A stretch of DNA of 64,000 nucleotides from the NCBI GenBank assembly GCA_016844945.1, contig JAERTJ010000007.1, forward strand, positions 1 through 64,000, read 5' to 3'. Positions 34,075 through 43,750 of the stretch are shown one piece after another. The stretch is from Fidelibacterota bacterium. GTDB taxonomy: Bacteria; Fidelibacterota; UBA8477; JABMPR01. Numbering within the stretch: position 1 is the stretch's first letter; each line of letters begins with the position of its first letter. The notes below the pieces were generated by a model that saw nothing but the letters and a program-made list of their open reading frames with translations, was not told where the DNA came from and searched no databases. A program made the position numbers and the translations under genes.

Positions 34075-37000
34075 ATGACAAAGAAGCTACTTGCAATTAG
34101 CCTGGCACTAATGATTCTAGTCCCAGTCGCATTTGCAAAAATTGTGGCAGAACAGCCAGTTGTTCAGGATAACCGCACTCAGATCTTGATGCCCGGTTCT
34201 GGACAGCAAGTCCCATCAAACCTGTTGGAAGTTAGGCCAAGCGCAGATCCAGATGGATTCGATATCGTTAGGATCAAGACTCAGCGAAACACACCAACAC
34301 CTGCTGCAGAAGCTACTAGAGAAGATCTTCTCTGGACACTTAAGCATGTCGATGACAATGCTGACTACTACCTGAGTTCAGGTGCTGCTGAAGATACCTT
34401 TGCAGTTGTCTTCACACCTGCTGCCCCTGCAATCGTTCAGGAAGTATATCATATGTGGTATACTGCAGGTAACGTCAATGCTTTTGGTGCTGATTATGGT
34501 GCCTCAGCTGCAGCTGTTAGTCCTGATGGCCAATCAGGTGAAATCGCACGTGGAGATCTTGATGGATCACCTATTGGTGAGTTGCGTACAACAATTACCC
34601 CCAATACAATTGATGACTACGTAGCTGACTGGTCTTATCAGTTGGATATCGGTGGTACTTTCATCGTTGGTGACTCAACAGATCTTACAAATGTTCCACC
34701 ATTTGTCATTGGTTGGGTCAAGGGTGGCGCAGATCCTGCTCCATTATCAGATGCTACTGCTGATAGAGGTCTCGTAAGTTATACCTGGTTTGGCGGTCCC
34801 TGGACTGTTAATGATGATGGTGTAGTCCAGTGGGGTCGTTATAGCAACCAGATTGATCTCTCCATGATGGTTAAAGTTACCTATCCCTGGGGTGCTCCTA
34901 TTGCTGTGAACACTCTGGAGCAACACAATAATACCTATGATACAGATGGTCCTTTCACAATCCTTGCTGATCTCTTTGATGACGTGCAGGATGGTGTAGC
35001 CATTGGTGGTACAGATGATGTTGTTTTCCATTGGACAGTCAATGGAATAGAAACTACTGGTGCCATGACTGCTGATGAAGTAGGCCCTGATGGTAACGGT
35101 TGGTATGCCTATGATATCGTCGGTTCATTCGAACCTGGTGATGAAATTGAATACTGGATCTCAGCCACAGATAATGATGGTCTGACTTCAGAATCAATCG
35201 CCCTTAGCTTTATGATCACTGAACCTGGTTATCCAGATGCAGATCTTCTTATCGTTTATGACGGTTCAGACGAAGATCAGCTGGCTGCCACTCTTTATGA
35301 GAATGTAGCTGATGACCTTGGAATCGTATATGAATACTGGAATGTAACAGATCAGCAGGGAATTGATGCTTCTGTTATCAACGCTGGATGGTCAAACATC
35401 GTTGTTTATGGCTGGGGAACCTCAATCGTTCCTGCTGTAGCTGGTGAATGGGATCCTGGTTTTGCCACATTCCTTGATAATGGTGGAAGTCTCTTGCTCG
35501 CTGACCAGGACTGGTATTTCGGTCATGGACTACCTGCTGAGATCACTTTTGCTGCTGGCGATTTTGCCTATGATTATTTCGGTATTGGTTCTGGATCAAA
35601 TGATCCTGCTGATGACGATAATGTTTCAACTGCTGATACAGCTTTCTTCGGTATTGGTGGTACAGCAATGGATATGGAATTTGCTTCAGCTCCAATGGTT
35701 GTAGATCACACAATCTATGGTACCCTGAACTGGGCAGATCCTGTTGTTCCCGCCAGTGCTACAACTCTCTTTGCCGGTGCAAATGATGGTTTGAGCTATG
35801 GTGTTGCCTATGAACCAGGTACATTCAAAACTGCTTATTTTGGATTCATGCCAGACGCTGCTGTTGATACACTAGCTGATGGAACCATGACTTCAGATCA
35901 GTTTGACATGTTCTTCGAAGGTGCCCTGGATTGGATGGGCGTAAGCTCACCTGCCCAGATTTATGGCGTTACAGGTCCAACAGGAACTGTACTTGCAGGT
36001 CCCTATACCGTAAGCGCAACTATCGTTGATGCTGATGAAGATGCTATTACAGCAAACGTACTCTTCAGCTCAGATGATGGTGCAACATGGACTGAAATTG
36101 CCATGACCGCTGACGGTGATACCTATACTGCTGACATCCCTGATGTCACAGAAGCAGGTACCTACTACTGGGGTATTGAGGCCACATCTGATGGTTCAAC
36201 CAATACTTATCCAGCTGCCAATGAAGAAGCCATGATGTTCGAACGCTTTGTACCTGTGTATCCTACACTGGTGCTGTTCAACGGTCTTGCTGAAACAGGC
36301 TATCCTTCAGACTACTACTTTGTTCCATCAGATCTTGAGTATGATGTCTGGGGCAAAGAACTCACTCCTGCATTAGCTAGCAACTATACCTCAATCTTTG
36401 AGATTGCAACTGATGGTATCTATTATGATCATCGTGCAGTTATCACAGATTGGTTAGCTGAAGGCGCCAAGAACTATATGCTCGCTGGAGATGAATGGTT
36501 TGGTGCACTCACAGGTTGGGTTGATGGTGACTATGCTGCCGGTACATTCGAATATGATGTACTCGGTATCTCACATATCTACAACGATATCAATGCAAGT
36601 TCATCCGCACCTACAGCTATCGAAGCCGTAGATGGAAATGTCATTAGTGGACCGCTCTACACAGCTCATATGGCTGCCGGCGACACACTCATGTATGATC
36701 CTACTTATGAAATCGGTGTTGCTAACTGGTTAGACGGATTCGAGCCAGTAAGTGCTGATGATGTGAATATGACCACCTTTGGTGATGCACCTGTTGCTAT
36801 CGGTCTAAACCGTACAGTTGGCGATGATAAAGTTGTCTTCTTTGGTTTTGATCCTATCAGTATCAATGCTACACCATATACATGGTACGGATATTCTTCA
36901 GTAGCTGTTCAAGTAACTGCTGTTGATTTCTTTGGTATTGAGCCATCAAATGTTGACGGTCTTTCACTGCCAACTGAGTTCAGTCTTGCACAGAACTATC

Positions 37001-37251
37001 CAAACCCCTTCAACCCAAGTACAACAATCGCATTTGAAGTTCCAAACTCAAGTGAAGTATTGATCTCTGTATACAATATGCTGGGCCAGAAAGTTATTGA
37101 CCTTGTCAATGACGCCTATGCACCTGGTGTATATAACGTACAGTGGAATGGTGTTGATGCTCAGGGTAAACCAGTTGGTTCAGGTCTGTATATCTATCAG
37201 ATGAATGCTGGTACATATTCAGCCACCAACAAGATGCTCTATCTAAAATAA
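34075..37251 (+). CDS. Secreted surface protein with NYPNPFNP-type sorting domain (paralogue 1)
   Basis: 1058 residues. Strong site AAGGAGG before the ATG, good signal peptide (KKLLAISLALMILVPVAFA) and a strong terminator point to high expression. An N-terminal domain (about 60-260) is followed by an Ig-like segment, an alpha/beta domain (about 395-630; ADLLIVYDGS, GWSNIVVYGWG, FLDNGGSLLLADQDWYFG), a second Ig-like segment (GPYTVSATIVDADEDAITA) and a second alpha/beta domain (about 735-860; YPTLVLFNGL, DYYFVPSDLEYDVW, NYMLAGDEWFG). Both resemble class I amidotransferase or ThuA-like folds without visible catalytic triads. The C-terminal 90 residues (SLAQNYPNPFNPST ... NKMLYLK) are a sorting domain. 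The adjacent gene is a full-length paralogue. Function unknown. Confidence 0.8.
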   Translation: MTKKLLAISLALMILVPVAFAKIVAEQPVVQDNRTQILMPGSGQQVPSNLLEVRPSADPDGFDIVRIKTQRNTPTPAAEATREDLLWTLKHVDDNADYYLSSGAAEDTFAVVFTPAAPAIVQEVYHMWYTAGNVNAFGADYGASAAAVSPDGQSGEIARGDLDGSPIGELRTTITPNTIDDYVADWSYQLDIGGTFIVGDSTDLTNVPPFVIGWVKGGADPAPLSDATADRGLVSYTWFGGPWTVNDDGVVQWGRYSNQIDLSMMVKVTYPWGAPIAVNTLEQHNNTYDTDGPFTILADLFDDVQDGVAIGGTDDVVFHWTVNGIETTGAMTADEVGPDGNGWYAYDIVGSFEPGDEIEYWISATDNDGLTSESIALSFMITEPGYPDADLLIVYDGSDEDQLAATLYENVADDLGIVYEYWNVTDQQGIDASVINAGWSNIVVYGWGTSIVPAVAGEWDPGFATFLDNGGSLLLADQDWYFGHGLPAEITFAAGDFAYDYFGIGSGSNDPADDDNVSTADTAFFGIGGTAMDMEFASAPMVVDHTIYGTLNWADPVVPASATTLFAGANDGLSYGVAYEPGTFKTAYFGFMPDAAVDTLADGTMTSDQFDMFFEGALDWMGVSSPAQIYGVTGPTGTVLAGPYTVSATIVDADEDAITANVLFSSDDGATWTEIAMTADGDTYTADIPDVTEAGTYYWGIEATSDGSTNTYPAANEEAMMFERFVPVYPTLVLFNGLAETGYPSDYYFVPSDLEYDVWGKELTPALASNYTSIFEIATDGIYYDHRAVITDWLAEGAKNYMLAGDEWFGALTGWVDGDYAAGTFEYDVLGISHIYNDINASSSAPTAIEAVDGNVISGPLYTAHMAAGDTLMYDPTYEIGVANWLDGFEPVSADDVNMTTFGDAPVAIGLNRTVGDDKVVFFGFDPISINATPYTWYGYSSVAVQVTAVDFFGIEPSNVDGLSLPTEFSLAQNYPNPFNPSTTIAFEVPNSSEVLISVYNMLGQKVIDLVNDAYAPGVYNVQWNGVDAQGKPVGSGLYIYQMNAGTYSATNKMLYLK

Positions 37252-37276
37252 ATTTTGTTTTAGATACATGATTCTT

Positions 37277-37310
37277 AAGAGGCTGCCTTTTGGGGCAGCC
37301 TCTTTTTTTT
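37277..37310 (+). terminator. Strong intrinsic terminator after paralogue 1
   Basis: AAGAGGCTGCC (37277-37287) pairs perfectly with GGCAGCCTCTT (37294-37304) around a 6-base loop, and the T-run continues to 37310. It lies 25 bases after the stop codon. Confidence 0.95.
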
Positions 37311-37480
37311 ATCCATGTTTGAGGTTTTTCTCAGGTTCAACTCGTTTATGAAGTTGTCTCGACGCAGGAACGGGATTTGCTCAGCATAAGACCATACACT
37401 TTATCATGGTCAAGGATTGCAAACCAAAACATCAGGTTCAAAGATTTCAGAATTTCATTAGAGGTGTATATTAGACAGAC

Positions 37481-37497
37481 CATGCGCTAAGCGCATG
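37481..37497. promoter_or_regulatory. 17-bp palindrome upstream of paralogue 2
   Basis: CATGCGCTAAGCGCATG: perfect 8-base arms around one A. It lies 31 bases before the ATG at 37529 and has no counterpart before paralogue 1. Its size and symmetry fit a dimeric repressor operator or a short 5'-leader hairpin near the ribosome-binding site. Confidence 0.5.
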
Positions 37498-37528
37498 ATA
37501 AAACCTAGCTTCATGGGGGCATCTTGTT

Positions 37529-40500
37529 ATGAAACAGTTTCATTTTATAATAGCGATCACTCTCATGGTTTTAATGGATGCAAGTGGCAAAACGAATGAA
37601 TCATCACCTTTACCTGTTCAAAGTCAATCATGTTTCATATTGCCAGGATCCAACCGCCAGGTTCCCAAAAATCTGCTTGAAGCACGACATGTAAACAGCA
37701 AGCAAGACACGCCAGCAATCCGCTTTAAACACAGACCATCAACATTCACTCCTTACACAAACATAGACCTGGAGACGCTTTTACTCTGGGACATCGGGCA
37801 TACCGATGACAATGCAGAATATTTTCTAAATTCAGGCGCTGCTGAAGACACCTTTGCCGTGGTTTTCTCTCCTCCACAAAATTGTGTTGTTTCAGAAGTC
37901 TATGTCCAGTGGATGACAACTGGAAATGTTAGTGCATTTGCTGCGGACTATAATGATTCTGCTGCTGCAATTTCCCCAGATGGAGAATGCTCAATGATTC
38001 TCTCTGGTAATTTTGCACATTCGCCCATTGGAAGAATGAGAACCCCGATTACATCAAACACAATTGATGCCTATGTTGCTGACTGGTCATATCAGCTGGA
38101 TGTCGGTGGCACCTTCGTTGTTGGAGATTCATCAGATCTCAGCTATGTACCACCCTTTGTAATTGGAGTGGTCAAGGGTGGTGAAGACCCTAAACCTCTG
38201 GCAAATGCAACGGTTGATCTTGGCAACATCACCTATACCTGGTTTGGGGGACCTTCTACGAATGGGTTGTGGGGGAGCTATTCAGATCAGGTCGAGCTTA
38301 TGATGCTGGTTCGGGTCGAATATGGTTGGACTCCACCAATAATTATTCATTCACTCACGCAACTAAACGACACCTATAATCTCCAAGGTCCTTTCACAGT
38401 TGAAGCAGACCTATGGGATGGTGTCGTGAATGGAGTAGCCATCGATAGTACGGATCATATTGTCTTCCACTGGACTTTGAATGGTGGCGCTGAAGCAACT
38501 GGTTCATTGACAGCTGATGAAGTTGGCCCAGATGGTAACGGGTGGTATGCCTACGATATTACCGGAACTTTTGAATCAGGTGATAGGATCGAATACTGGA
38601 TTACAGCAGTTGATAATGACAACTTAGCCTCCGAATCGATTCACCTCTCCTTCAATATTACTGAACCTGGTCACCCTGATGCTGATCTTCTCATCGTTTA
38701 TGAAGGGTCTGCTCATAGTCAGATCGCCAACACACATTATGAGAATGTAGCAAACAACCAGGGAATCGTGTTTGAATACTGGAATGTGAGAGACAATAAT
38801 GGAATTGATGCTTCTATTATTAACGCCGGTTGGTCAAACATCGTTGTTTATGGTTGGGGAACCACAATTGTTCCTGCTGTAACCGGTGAATCTGATCCTG
38901 GTTTTGCAACCTTCCTTGACAATGGAGGAAATCTTCTGTATGCAGATCAGGATTGGTATTTTAGCCATGGGTTACCCCCAGAAATCACCTTTGAACAAGG
39001 TGACTTTGCTTATGATTATTTTGGTATCGGATCTGCCATAAACGATCTGGTAGATGATGATAATATTTCCATAGCTGATACTGCTTTCTATGGTATTGGG
39101 GGAACAGCAATTGACGTAGAATTTACTGAAACTCCATTGGTGTTAAATCATTCCATCTACGGAACAAAAAACTGGGGTGACCCGGTTGTTGCTGGCAACG
39201 CGACTGCAATCTTTGCTGGTGCAGAGGATGGGTTGACCTATGGTGTAAGCTACGATCAGGGTACATTCAAAACAGCCTACTTTGGGTTCATGCCAGATGC
39301 TGCTGTTGATTCCCTGGACAATGGTACGCTGACCTCTGATCAATTTGACACCTTCTTTACCGCTGCTCTAGAATGGATGGGCGTTAGTTCTCCTCCTCAG
39401 GTTACTGAAGTATTCGGTCCTACTGGAGTTTTGATTTCTGGTCCTTATCCTGTGAGTGCAACCATTGTTGATGCCCAGGGAGATTCTATTACAGCCAAGG
39501 TACTCATCAGTTCTGATGATGGTAATAGCTGGACGGAAATTGCCATGACTGCTGATGGTGACAGATACTCAGCTGTGATCCCAAATGTTACTGAATCTGG
39601 AATGTATTACTGGTTAATTGAGGCCACGTCCGCTGGAGCGACTAGCATTTATCCAGTGGCTAATCAAGCCCCAATGGTTTTTGAGCGTTTCGTACCAATG
39701 TACCCAACACTTGTATTATTCAATGGCCTTCCCACTGTTGGATTCCCTTCAGATTACTATTTTGCACACTCAGATCTCCAGTATGATGTCTGGGGTAAAA
39801 AGTTGACTGCTGATCTAGCTTCCAACTACATATCAATTCTGGAAATTGCTACTAATGGTCCTGATTATGACCAGCGTGCTGTGATTACATCCTGGTTAGC
39901 TGAAGGTCCAAAAAACTATATGCTCGCCGGAGATGAATGGTTTGGTGTTTTAACAGGTTGGTCTGATAGAGATTATGTAGCCGGTGAATTTGAATATGAT
40001 GTTCTGGGCATTGCTCATATCTATCATGATATTAACATAAGTTCAACTTTGGGAACTGCTATCGAAGCTGTAAGTGGCAACCCAATTTCAGGTCCTCTTT
40101 TTAATACACATATGGCAAATGGTGATACATTGATGTACGACCCTTTCCATGAAATTGAAGTATCTAACTGGTTGGACGGGTTCGAGCCAATCAATGCTAC
40201 GGATGTCAATATGAGGACTTTTGGCGATTCCTCAATCGCAATTGGATTAAATCGTGAAGTAGATGATGACAAGATCATATTCTGGGGTTTTGACCCAATG
40301 AGTATCAATGCAGTGCCTTATACCTGGTACAGCTATACAGCAGATGCTCCTGCAGCCATGGCGATTCCATGGTTTGGTATCCTCAGTTCTGATGTTGTTA
40401 CATCATCATTGCCAACTGAATTCAGCCTAGCTAAGAACTATCCAAACCCGTTCAACCCAACTACAACCATCTCATTTGAAATCCCAAGTGAAAGTGATGT

Positions 40501-40693
40501 GACGATTGGTGTATACAACATGCTGGGTCAGAAAGTTGTGGATCTTGTCAACGACAGCTTTGCACCAGGTGTTTATGCCGTACAGTGGAATGGTGTTGAT
40601 TCGAATGGTAAACCAGTAGGATCAGGTCTGTATATTTACCAGATGAATGCAGGTCAATATTCAGCTGCGAGCAAAATGCTCTACCTGAAATAA
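37529..40693 (+). CDS. Secreted surface protein with NYPNPFNP-type sorting domain (paralogue 2)
   Basis: 1054 residues, colinear with paralogue 1 along its whole length (AAEDTFAVVF, ADLLIVYEGS, GWSNIVVYGWGTTIVPAV, ADQDWYFSHGLPPEITF, NYMLAGDEWFGVLTGW, SLAKNYPNPFNPTT, SKMLYLK). The N-terminal 70 residues and signal peptide (QFHFIIAITLMVLMDASG) are the most diverged. The initiation region is weaker than that of paralogue 1: GGGGG about 10 bases before the ATG instead of AAGGAGG. It has its own upstream region of 277 bases with a 17-bp palindrome, and a weaker terminator, so it is probably expressed separately. The two genes arose by tandem duplication. No catalytic motif is seen. Confidence 0.8.
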   Translation: MKQFHFIIAITLMVLMDASGKTNESSPLPVQSQSCFILPGSNRQVPKNLLEARHVNSKQDTPAIRFKHRPSTFTPYTNIDLETLLLWDIGHTDDNAEYFLNSGAAEDTFAVVFSPPQNCVVSEVYVQWMTTGNVSAFAADYNDSAAAISPDGECSMILSGNFAHSPIGRMRTPITSNTIDAYVADWSYQLDVGGTFVVGDSSDLSYVPPFVIGVVKGGEDPKPLANATVDLGNITYTWFGGPSTNGLWGSYSDQVELMMLVRVEYGWTPPIIIHSLTQLNDTYNLQGPFTVEADLWDGVVNGVAIDSTDHIVFHWTLNGGAEATGSLTADEVGPDGNGWYAYDITGTFESGDRIEYWITAVDNDNLASESIHLSFNITEPGHPDADLLIVYEGSAHSQIANTHYENVANNQGIVFEYWNVRDNNGIDASIINAGWSNIVVYGWGTTIVPAVTGESDPGFATFLDNGGNLLYADQDWYFSHGLPPEITFEQGDFAYDYFGIGSAINDLVDDDNISIADTAFYGIGGTAIDVEFTETPLVLNHSIYGTKNWGDPVVAGNATAIFAGAEDGLTYGVSYDQGTFKTAYFGFMPDAAVDSLDNGTLTSDQFDTFFTAALEWMGVSSPPQVTEVFGPTGVLISGPYPVSATIVDAQGDSITAKVLISSDDGNSWTEIAMTADGDRYSAVIPNVTESGMYYWLIEATSAGATSIYPVANQAPMVFERFVPMYPTLVLFNGLPTVGFPSDYYFAHSDLQYDVWGKKLTADLASNYISILEIATNGPDYDQRAVITSWLAEGPKNYMLAGDEWFGVLTGWSDRDYVAGEFEYDVLGIAHIYHDINISSTLGTAIEAVSGNPISGPLFNTHMANGDTLMYDPFHEIEVSNWLDGFEPINATDVNMRTFGDSSIAIGLNREVDDDKIIFWGFDPMSINAVPYTWYSYTADAPAAMAIPWFGILSSDVVTSSLPTEFSLAKNYPNPFNPTTTISFEIPSESDVTIGVYNMLGQKVVDLVNDSFAPGVYAVQWNGVDSNGKPVGSGLYIYQMNAGQYSAASKMLYLK

Positions 40694-40720
40694 ATAGAAA
40701 TTCAGGCGCAAAATAATTGC

Positions 40721-40750
40721 AAGGCAGCCAAACTTGGCAGCCTCTTTTTA
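40721..40750 (+). terminator. Terminator after paralogue 2
   Basis: GGCAGCC (40723-40729) pairs with GGCAGCC (40736-40742), with one central A-A mismatch, around AAACTT and followed by TCTTTTTAT. It corresponds in position to the perfect terminator after paralogue 1 and looks like a decayed copy. Confidence 0.7.
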
Positions 40751-40864
40751 TATCCACCACATCAGAATCTCAGTTTAGTTTATTGAGAGCCAAACGATGT
40801 TAGTAAGCTTGAACGACGAAGCAATTTATGCTCATGAAAGTCAATAAGGAATGAATCTAAAATA

Positions 40865-43357
40865 ATGAAATTCAGTTCGGCTCAAAATCACCTCATCATC
40901 CTACTTATTATACTTCCCAGTTTCATTCAGGCTGGAATCAGCGGTACCATAACAGGACATGTTCTTGAAGCGGAATCTGGAGAAGGGTTGCCAGGTGTGC
41001 AGGTTATTATTGAAGGCAGTAACCGTGGAGCCATTTGCGATGCCAGCGGTACCTTCATCCTGGTCAACATTCCGCCAGGAAAGTATGATCTCCGTTTTGA
41101 AATGATTGGATACACCAAAAAAGTCGTTACCGGTGTCCCGGTAATTATCGATTTGAAAACTGAGGTCGATGTTGAACTGGAAGCTTCAACACTACAAGGT
41201 CAGACCATCGTTGTTGAATCCCAAACCAAAGACCTTTCACATCAAATCACATCCACCACCCGCTTTATCTCACCTGAACAGCTGGATAATCTACCCATAC
41301 AGAATTATCAGGAGCTGGTTGAATCACAACCCGGTGTTGCTGCAGGTCATGTCCGCGGCGGACGTAAAACGGAATTGATCTATCTCGTCGATGGAATGCC
41401 TATCCAAAATATTGTTGATGGGAAGATTGGTACAGAGCTACCCAATACTTCAATCATTGATATATCTGTGCAAACGGGAGGCTTTACCGCCGAATATGGC
41501 AATGCCATGTCAGGGGTGGTGAACATCCTCACCAAAGAAGGTCAGGATAGCTTTTTTCTTAAAGCGCAGGCACACCTCCTGGATTATTCACAGGACTTTC
41601 AGCCATTCAATAGCTCTCGCAGCCCACAGGAGTACAAGTACGATTTAGCCCTGGGCGGCCCCATCTTATCTTCAGGTGCATCCTATTTTATTTCTGGTGA
41701 TATTCATATTCCATCCAGTCGCTTACTCCAGGAACAATTTGGTGTTCGAAAAATGGGAATCCTGGATCCAGACTCTACCAAAAATTTTAATCTTACAGGA
41801 AAACTCTCCACCTACTTTCTGAATCAGACACTGAAAATCACGCTCCAAAATATCTACTCAAGTTGGGAATGGAGAGACTATGATCATCTCTGGAAATACA
41901 ACCTTGACGCCCTGCCTGGACAATCCAAATATTCCAATCGGTTCGCTACCACGCTGAGCCACACACTCACATCCAGCACCTTTTATGAAGCCAGCTTCAG
42001 TTATTATACATTTATTCGTTCCATTTATGGGCAATCCGACATTTTACAATCTGTCCCTGTTACTTCAGATTCAGGTTATGTGTTGGCAGGTGTCTACCCC
42101 TGGTGGATGGATCATCTGGAAACCCAGACCTTTGCTAAACTGGTGGCTACCAATCAGGTCACAGAGAATCTTCAGATCAAAGCAGGGGGGACCTTCACCC
42201 AATACGACCTCTACCGCAAAAATGTTCTGAGAAGGGACATTAAAAACTGGAGTGATGGATTTCCTGTCTATCTAACCTATGATAGTGAGTATGAGTATAA
42301 ACCACGACGTGGCGGACTTTTTGTGCAGGGGAAGTACTCAACGGGGGATCTGGTAATAAACAGTGGGGTACGATATGACTTTTTTGACCCTCGGGCTGAA
42401 CGACCTGAGATCGAAGTCGATTTCACAGAAGCTGATAATCAATGGGTGATGGATACGATCTCTACCCAGCCGGCTTCAATTAAAACCAGCTTTAGCCCCA
42501 GAATTGGGATTGCCTGGGTGATAGATGATCGTAGCAAGTTTCACTTTAACTATGGTTACTTTTTCCAGATGCCCATCTTTGATTATCTCTACGCCAATCC
42601 AAACCTGAACGTTGCCAATGGGTTCTCAGCCATCGGTGATGCAGATCTTGAACCTGCCCAAACAAGAGCCCTGGAGTTCGGTTTTATGCAACCCCTGGGA
42701 TCCTGGGGGGTGATAGATATTGTCGTATTTACCAAGGATGTCATCAACCTTATCGATTCAAATACCCTTCTGGTGTATGGAGATGACTATCAGCGGGAAG
42801 GCTTTACCCGATTTGTTAACATTGGTCAATCGGCTATTCAGGGCGTTGAGGTATTCCTGGAAGCTGAATTGGGGGGTAAACTGAACGGGAACATGGCTTA
42901 TACCATGATGACTGCCATGGGATCTTCTTCCTACAGCTTCGAAGGCTTATATCGTAACAAGGAAGTCAGTACAAAAGTGACTGAACTATATCCTTTAAGC
43001 TGGGACCAGAGGCATACACTGGTTCTGAATCTTGAGTATTCAGCAACCTCCTGGTTATCTACTATTTTAAGCTTCCATTATAACTCGGGTCTGCCTTACA
43101 CTCTGGATAGGGGAGAGTATACACTACCCAATGATGAACGTATGGATCCTACCCATGATTTGAACGTCAGGTTAAATGGGTCCTGGAATCTTAAGTTCCA
43201 ACAGAAACTGCGTGCCTTTTTTGAAGTCACTAATGTCCTTGACCAGCAGAATACCCTCTGGGTTGATTCCAATGGTATTCCTGGGGGAATATTGAATGAT
43301 CCAGGTGCTTTTGACCTGAGCCGGAGGATGAGGGTTGGAATAGGAATCGATCTGTGA
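40865..43357 (+). CDS. TonB-dependent receptor (module C)
   Basis: 830 residues, the shortest of the four receptors. Signal peptide HLIILLIILPSFIQA, carboxypeptidase-regulatory-like domain (GTITGHVLEAESGEGLPGV, about 27-110), plug (VRGGRKTELIYLVDGMPI, GGFTAEYGNAMSGVVNI, about 125-225) and a barrel ending MRVGIGIDL. No calcium-loop insert. It has no clear Shine-Dalgarno. It is not followed by an exported protein or PorV; instead two small lipoproteins follow, the first overlapping its stop by 4 bases, then a small membrane protein and spmA-spmB. This suggests uptake of a different class of ligand, with the lipoproteins as surface partners. The ligand is unknown. Confidence 0.87.
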   Translation: MKFSSAQNHLIILLIILPSFIQAGISGTITGHVLEAESGEGLPGVQVIIEGSNRGAICDASGTFILVNIPPGKYDLRFEMIGYTKKVVTGVPVIIDLKTEVDVELEASTLQGQTIVVESQTKDLSHQITSTTRFISPEQLDNLPIQNYQELVESQPGVAAGHVRGGRKTELIYLVDGMPIQNIVDGKIGTELPNTSIIDISVQTGGFTAEYGNAMSGVVNILTKEGQDSFFLKAQAHLLDYSQDFQPFNSSRSPQEYKYDLALGGPILSSGASYFISGDIHIPSSRLLQEQFGVRKMGILDPDSTKNFNLTGKLSTYFLNQTLKITLQNIYSSWEWRDYDHLWKYNLDALPGQSKYSNRFATTLSHTLTSSTFYEASFSYYTFIRSIYGQSDILQSVPVTSDSGYVLAGVYPWWMDHLETQTFAKLVATNQVTENLQIKAGGTFTQYDLYRKNVLRRDIKNWSDGFPVYLTYDSEYEYKPRRGGLFVQGKYSTGDLVINSGVRYDFFDPRAERPEIEVDFTEADNQWVMDTISTQPASIKTSFSPRIGIAWVIDDRSKFHFNYGYFFQMPIFDYLYANPNLNVANGFSAIGDADLEPAQTRALEFGFMQPLGSWGVIDIVVFTKDVINLIDSNTLLVYGDDYQREGFTRFVNIGQSAIQGVEVFLEAELGGKLNGNMAYTMMTAMGSSSYSFEGLYRNKEVSTKVTELYPLSWDQRHTLVLNLEYSATSWLSTILSFHYNSGLPYTLDRGEYTLPNDERMDPTHDLNVRLNGSWNLKFQQKLRAFFEVTNVLDQQNTLWVDSNGIPGGILNDPGAFDLSRRMRVGIGIDL

Positions 43358-43746
43358 GACCCTTGAAGATAATACCATTGAGTCTGATGATCCTGGTTGT
43401 CATTTCTTGCTGGAAGAAACAAGATCACGAGATCACACCACCTGCACACCCCGATTACAAGCTATCTGGTACGGTTACCTACGAAGTCAATCAATTGCCT
43501 GCAGTGGGCGCTGAAGTAAGCGTTGCCATGACTGAATTATACCAGGGGGATGTTGTTGATTCTGCTGGAAGCTACACCAATGAGTCAGGACACTATACAA
43601 TTGGTGGTTTATTTCGCGGTCGTTATGATATCATGGTGAAAGATGGGCTTGATACACTCTTCATGTCTGAATTTGGAATCATAAAGTACGAAGATAAGCA
43701 GTATGATATTGTCATTGCACCACCTGATACCACATTGGAATCCTAG
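43354..43746 (+). CDS. Small lipoprotein, carboxypeptidase-regulatory-like fold (1)
   Basis: 130 residues from a GTG that overlaps the receptor stop (TGTGA). The signal peptide ends with a lipobox LVVISCWKKQ. The mature part is a single beta-sandwich domain of the carboxypeptidase-regulatory or transthyretin-like type: KLSGTVTYEVNQLPAVGAEVS, ESGHYTIGGLFRGRYDIMV. Its closest visible relative is the next gene, which shares SCWKxQD after the lipobox, the VxMTExYQG motif and GIIxYEDKxY near the end. Probably an outer-membrane lipoprotein partner of the receptor. No known function assigned. Confidence 0.75.
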   Translation: MRPLKIIPLSLMILVVISCWKKQDHEITPPAHPDYKLSGTVTYEVNQLPAVGAEVSVAMTELYQGDVVDSAGSYTNESGHYTIGGLFRGRYDIMVKDGLDTLFMSEFGIIKYEDKQYDIVIAPPDTTLES

Positions 43747-43750
43747 TACC

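Noticed and set aside
43703-43750. Earlier ATG for the second small lipoprotein
   Set aside because: It would place 16 residues before the signal peptide and bury the lipobox; ATG 43751 gives a proper lipoprotein.
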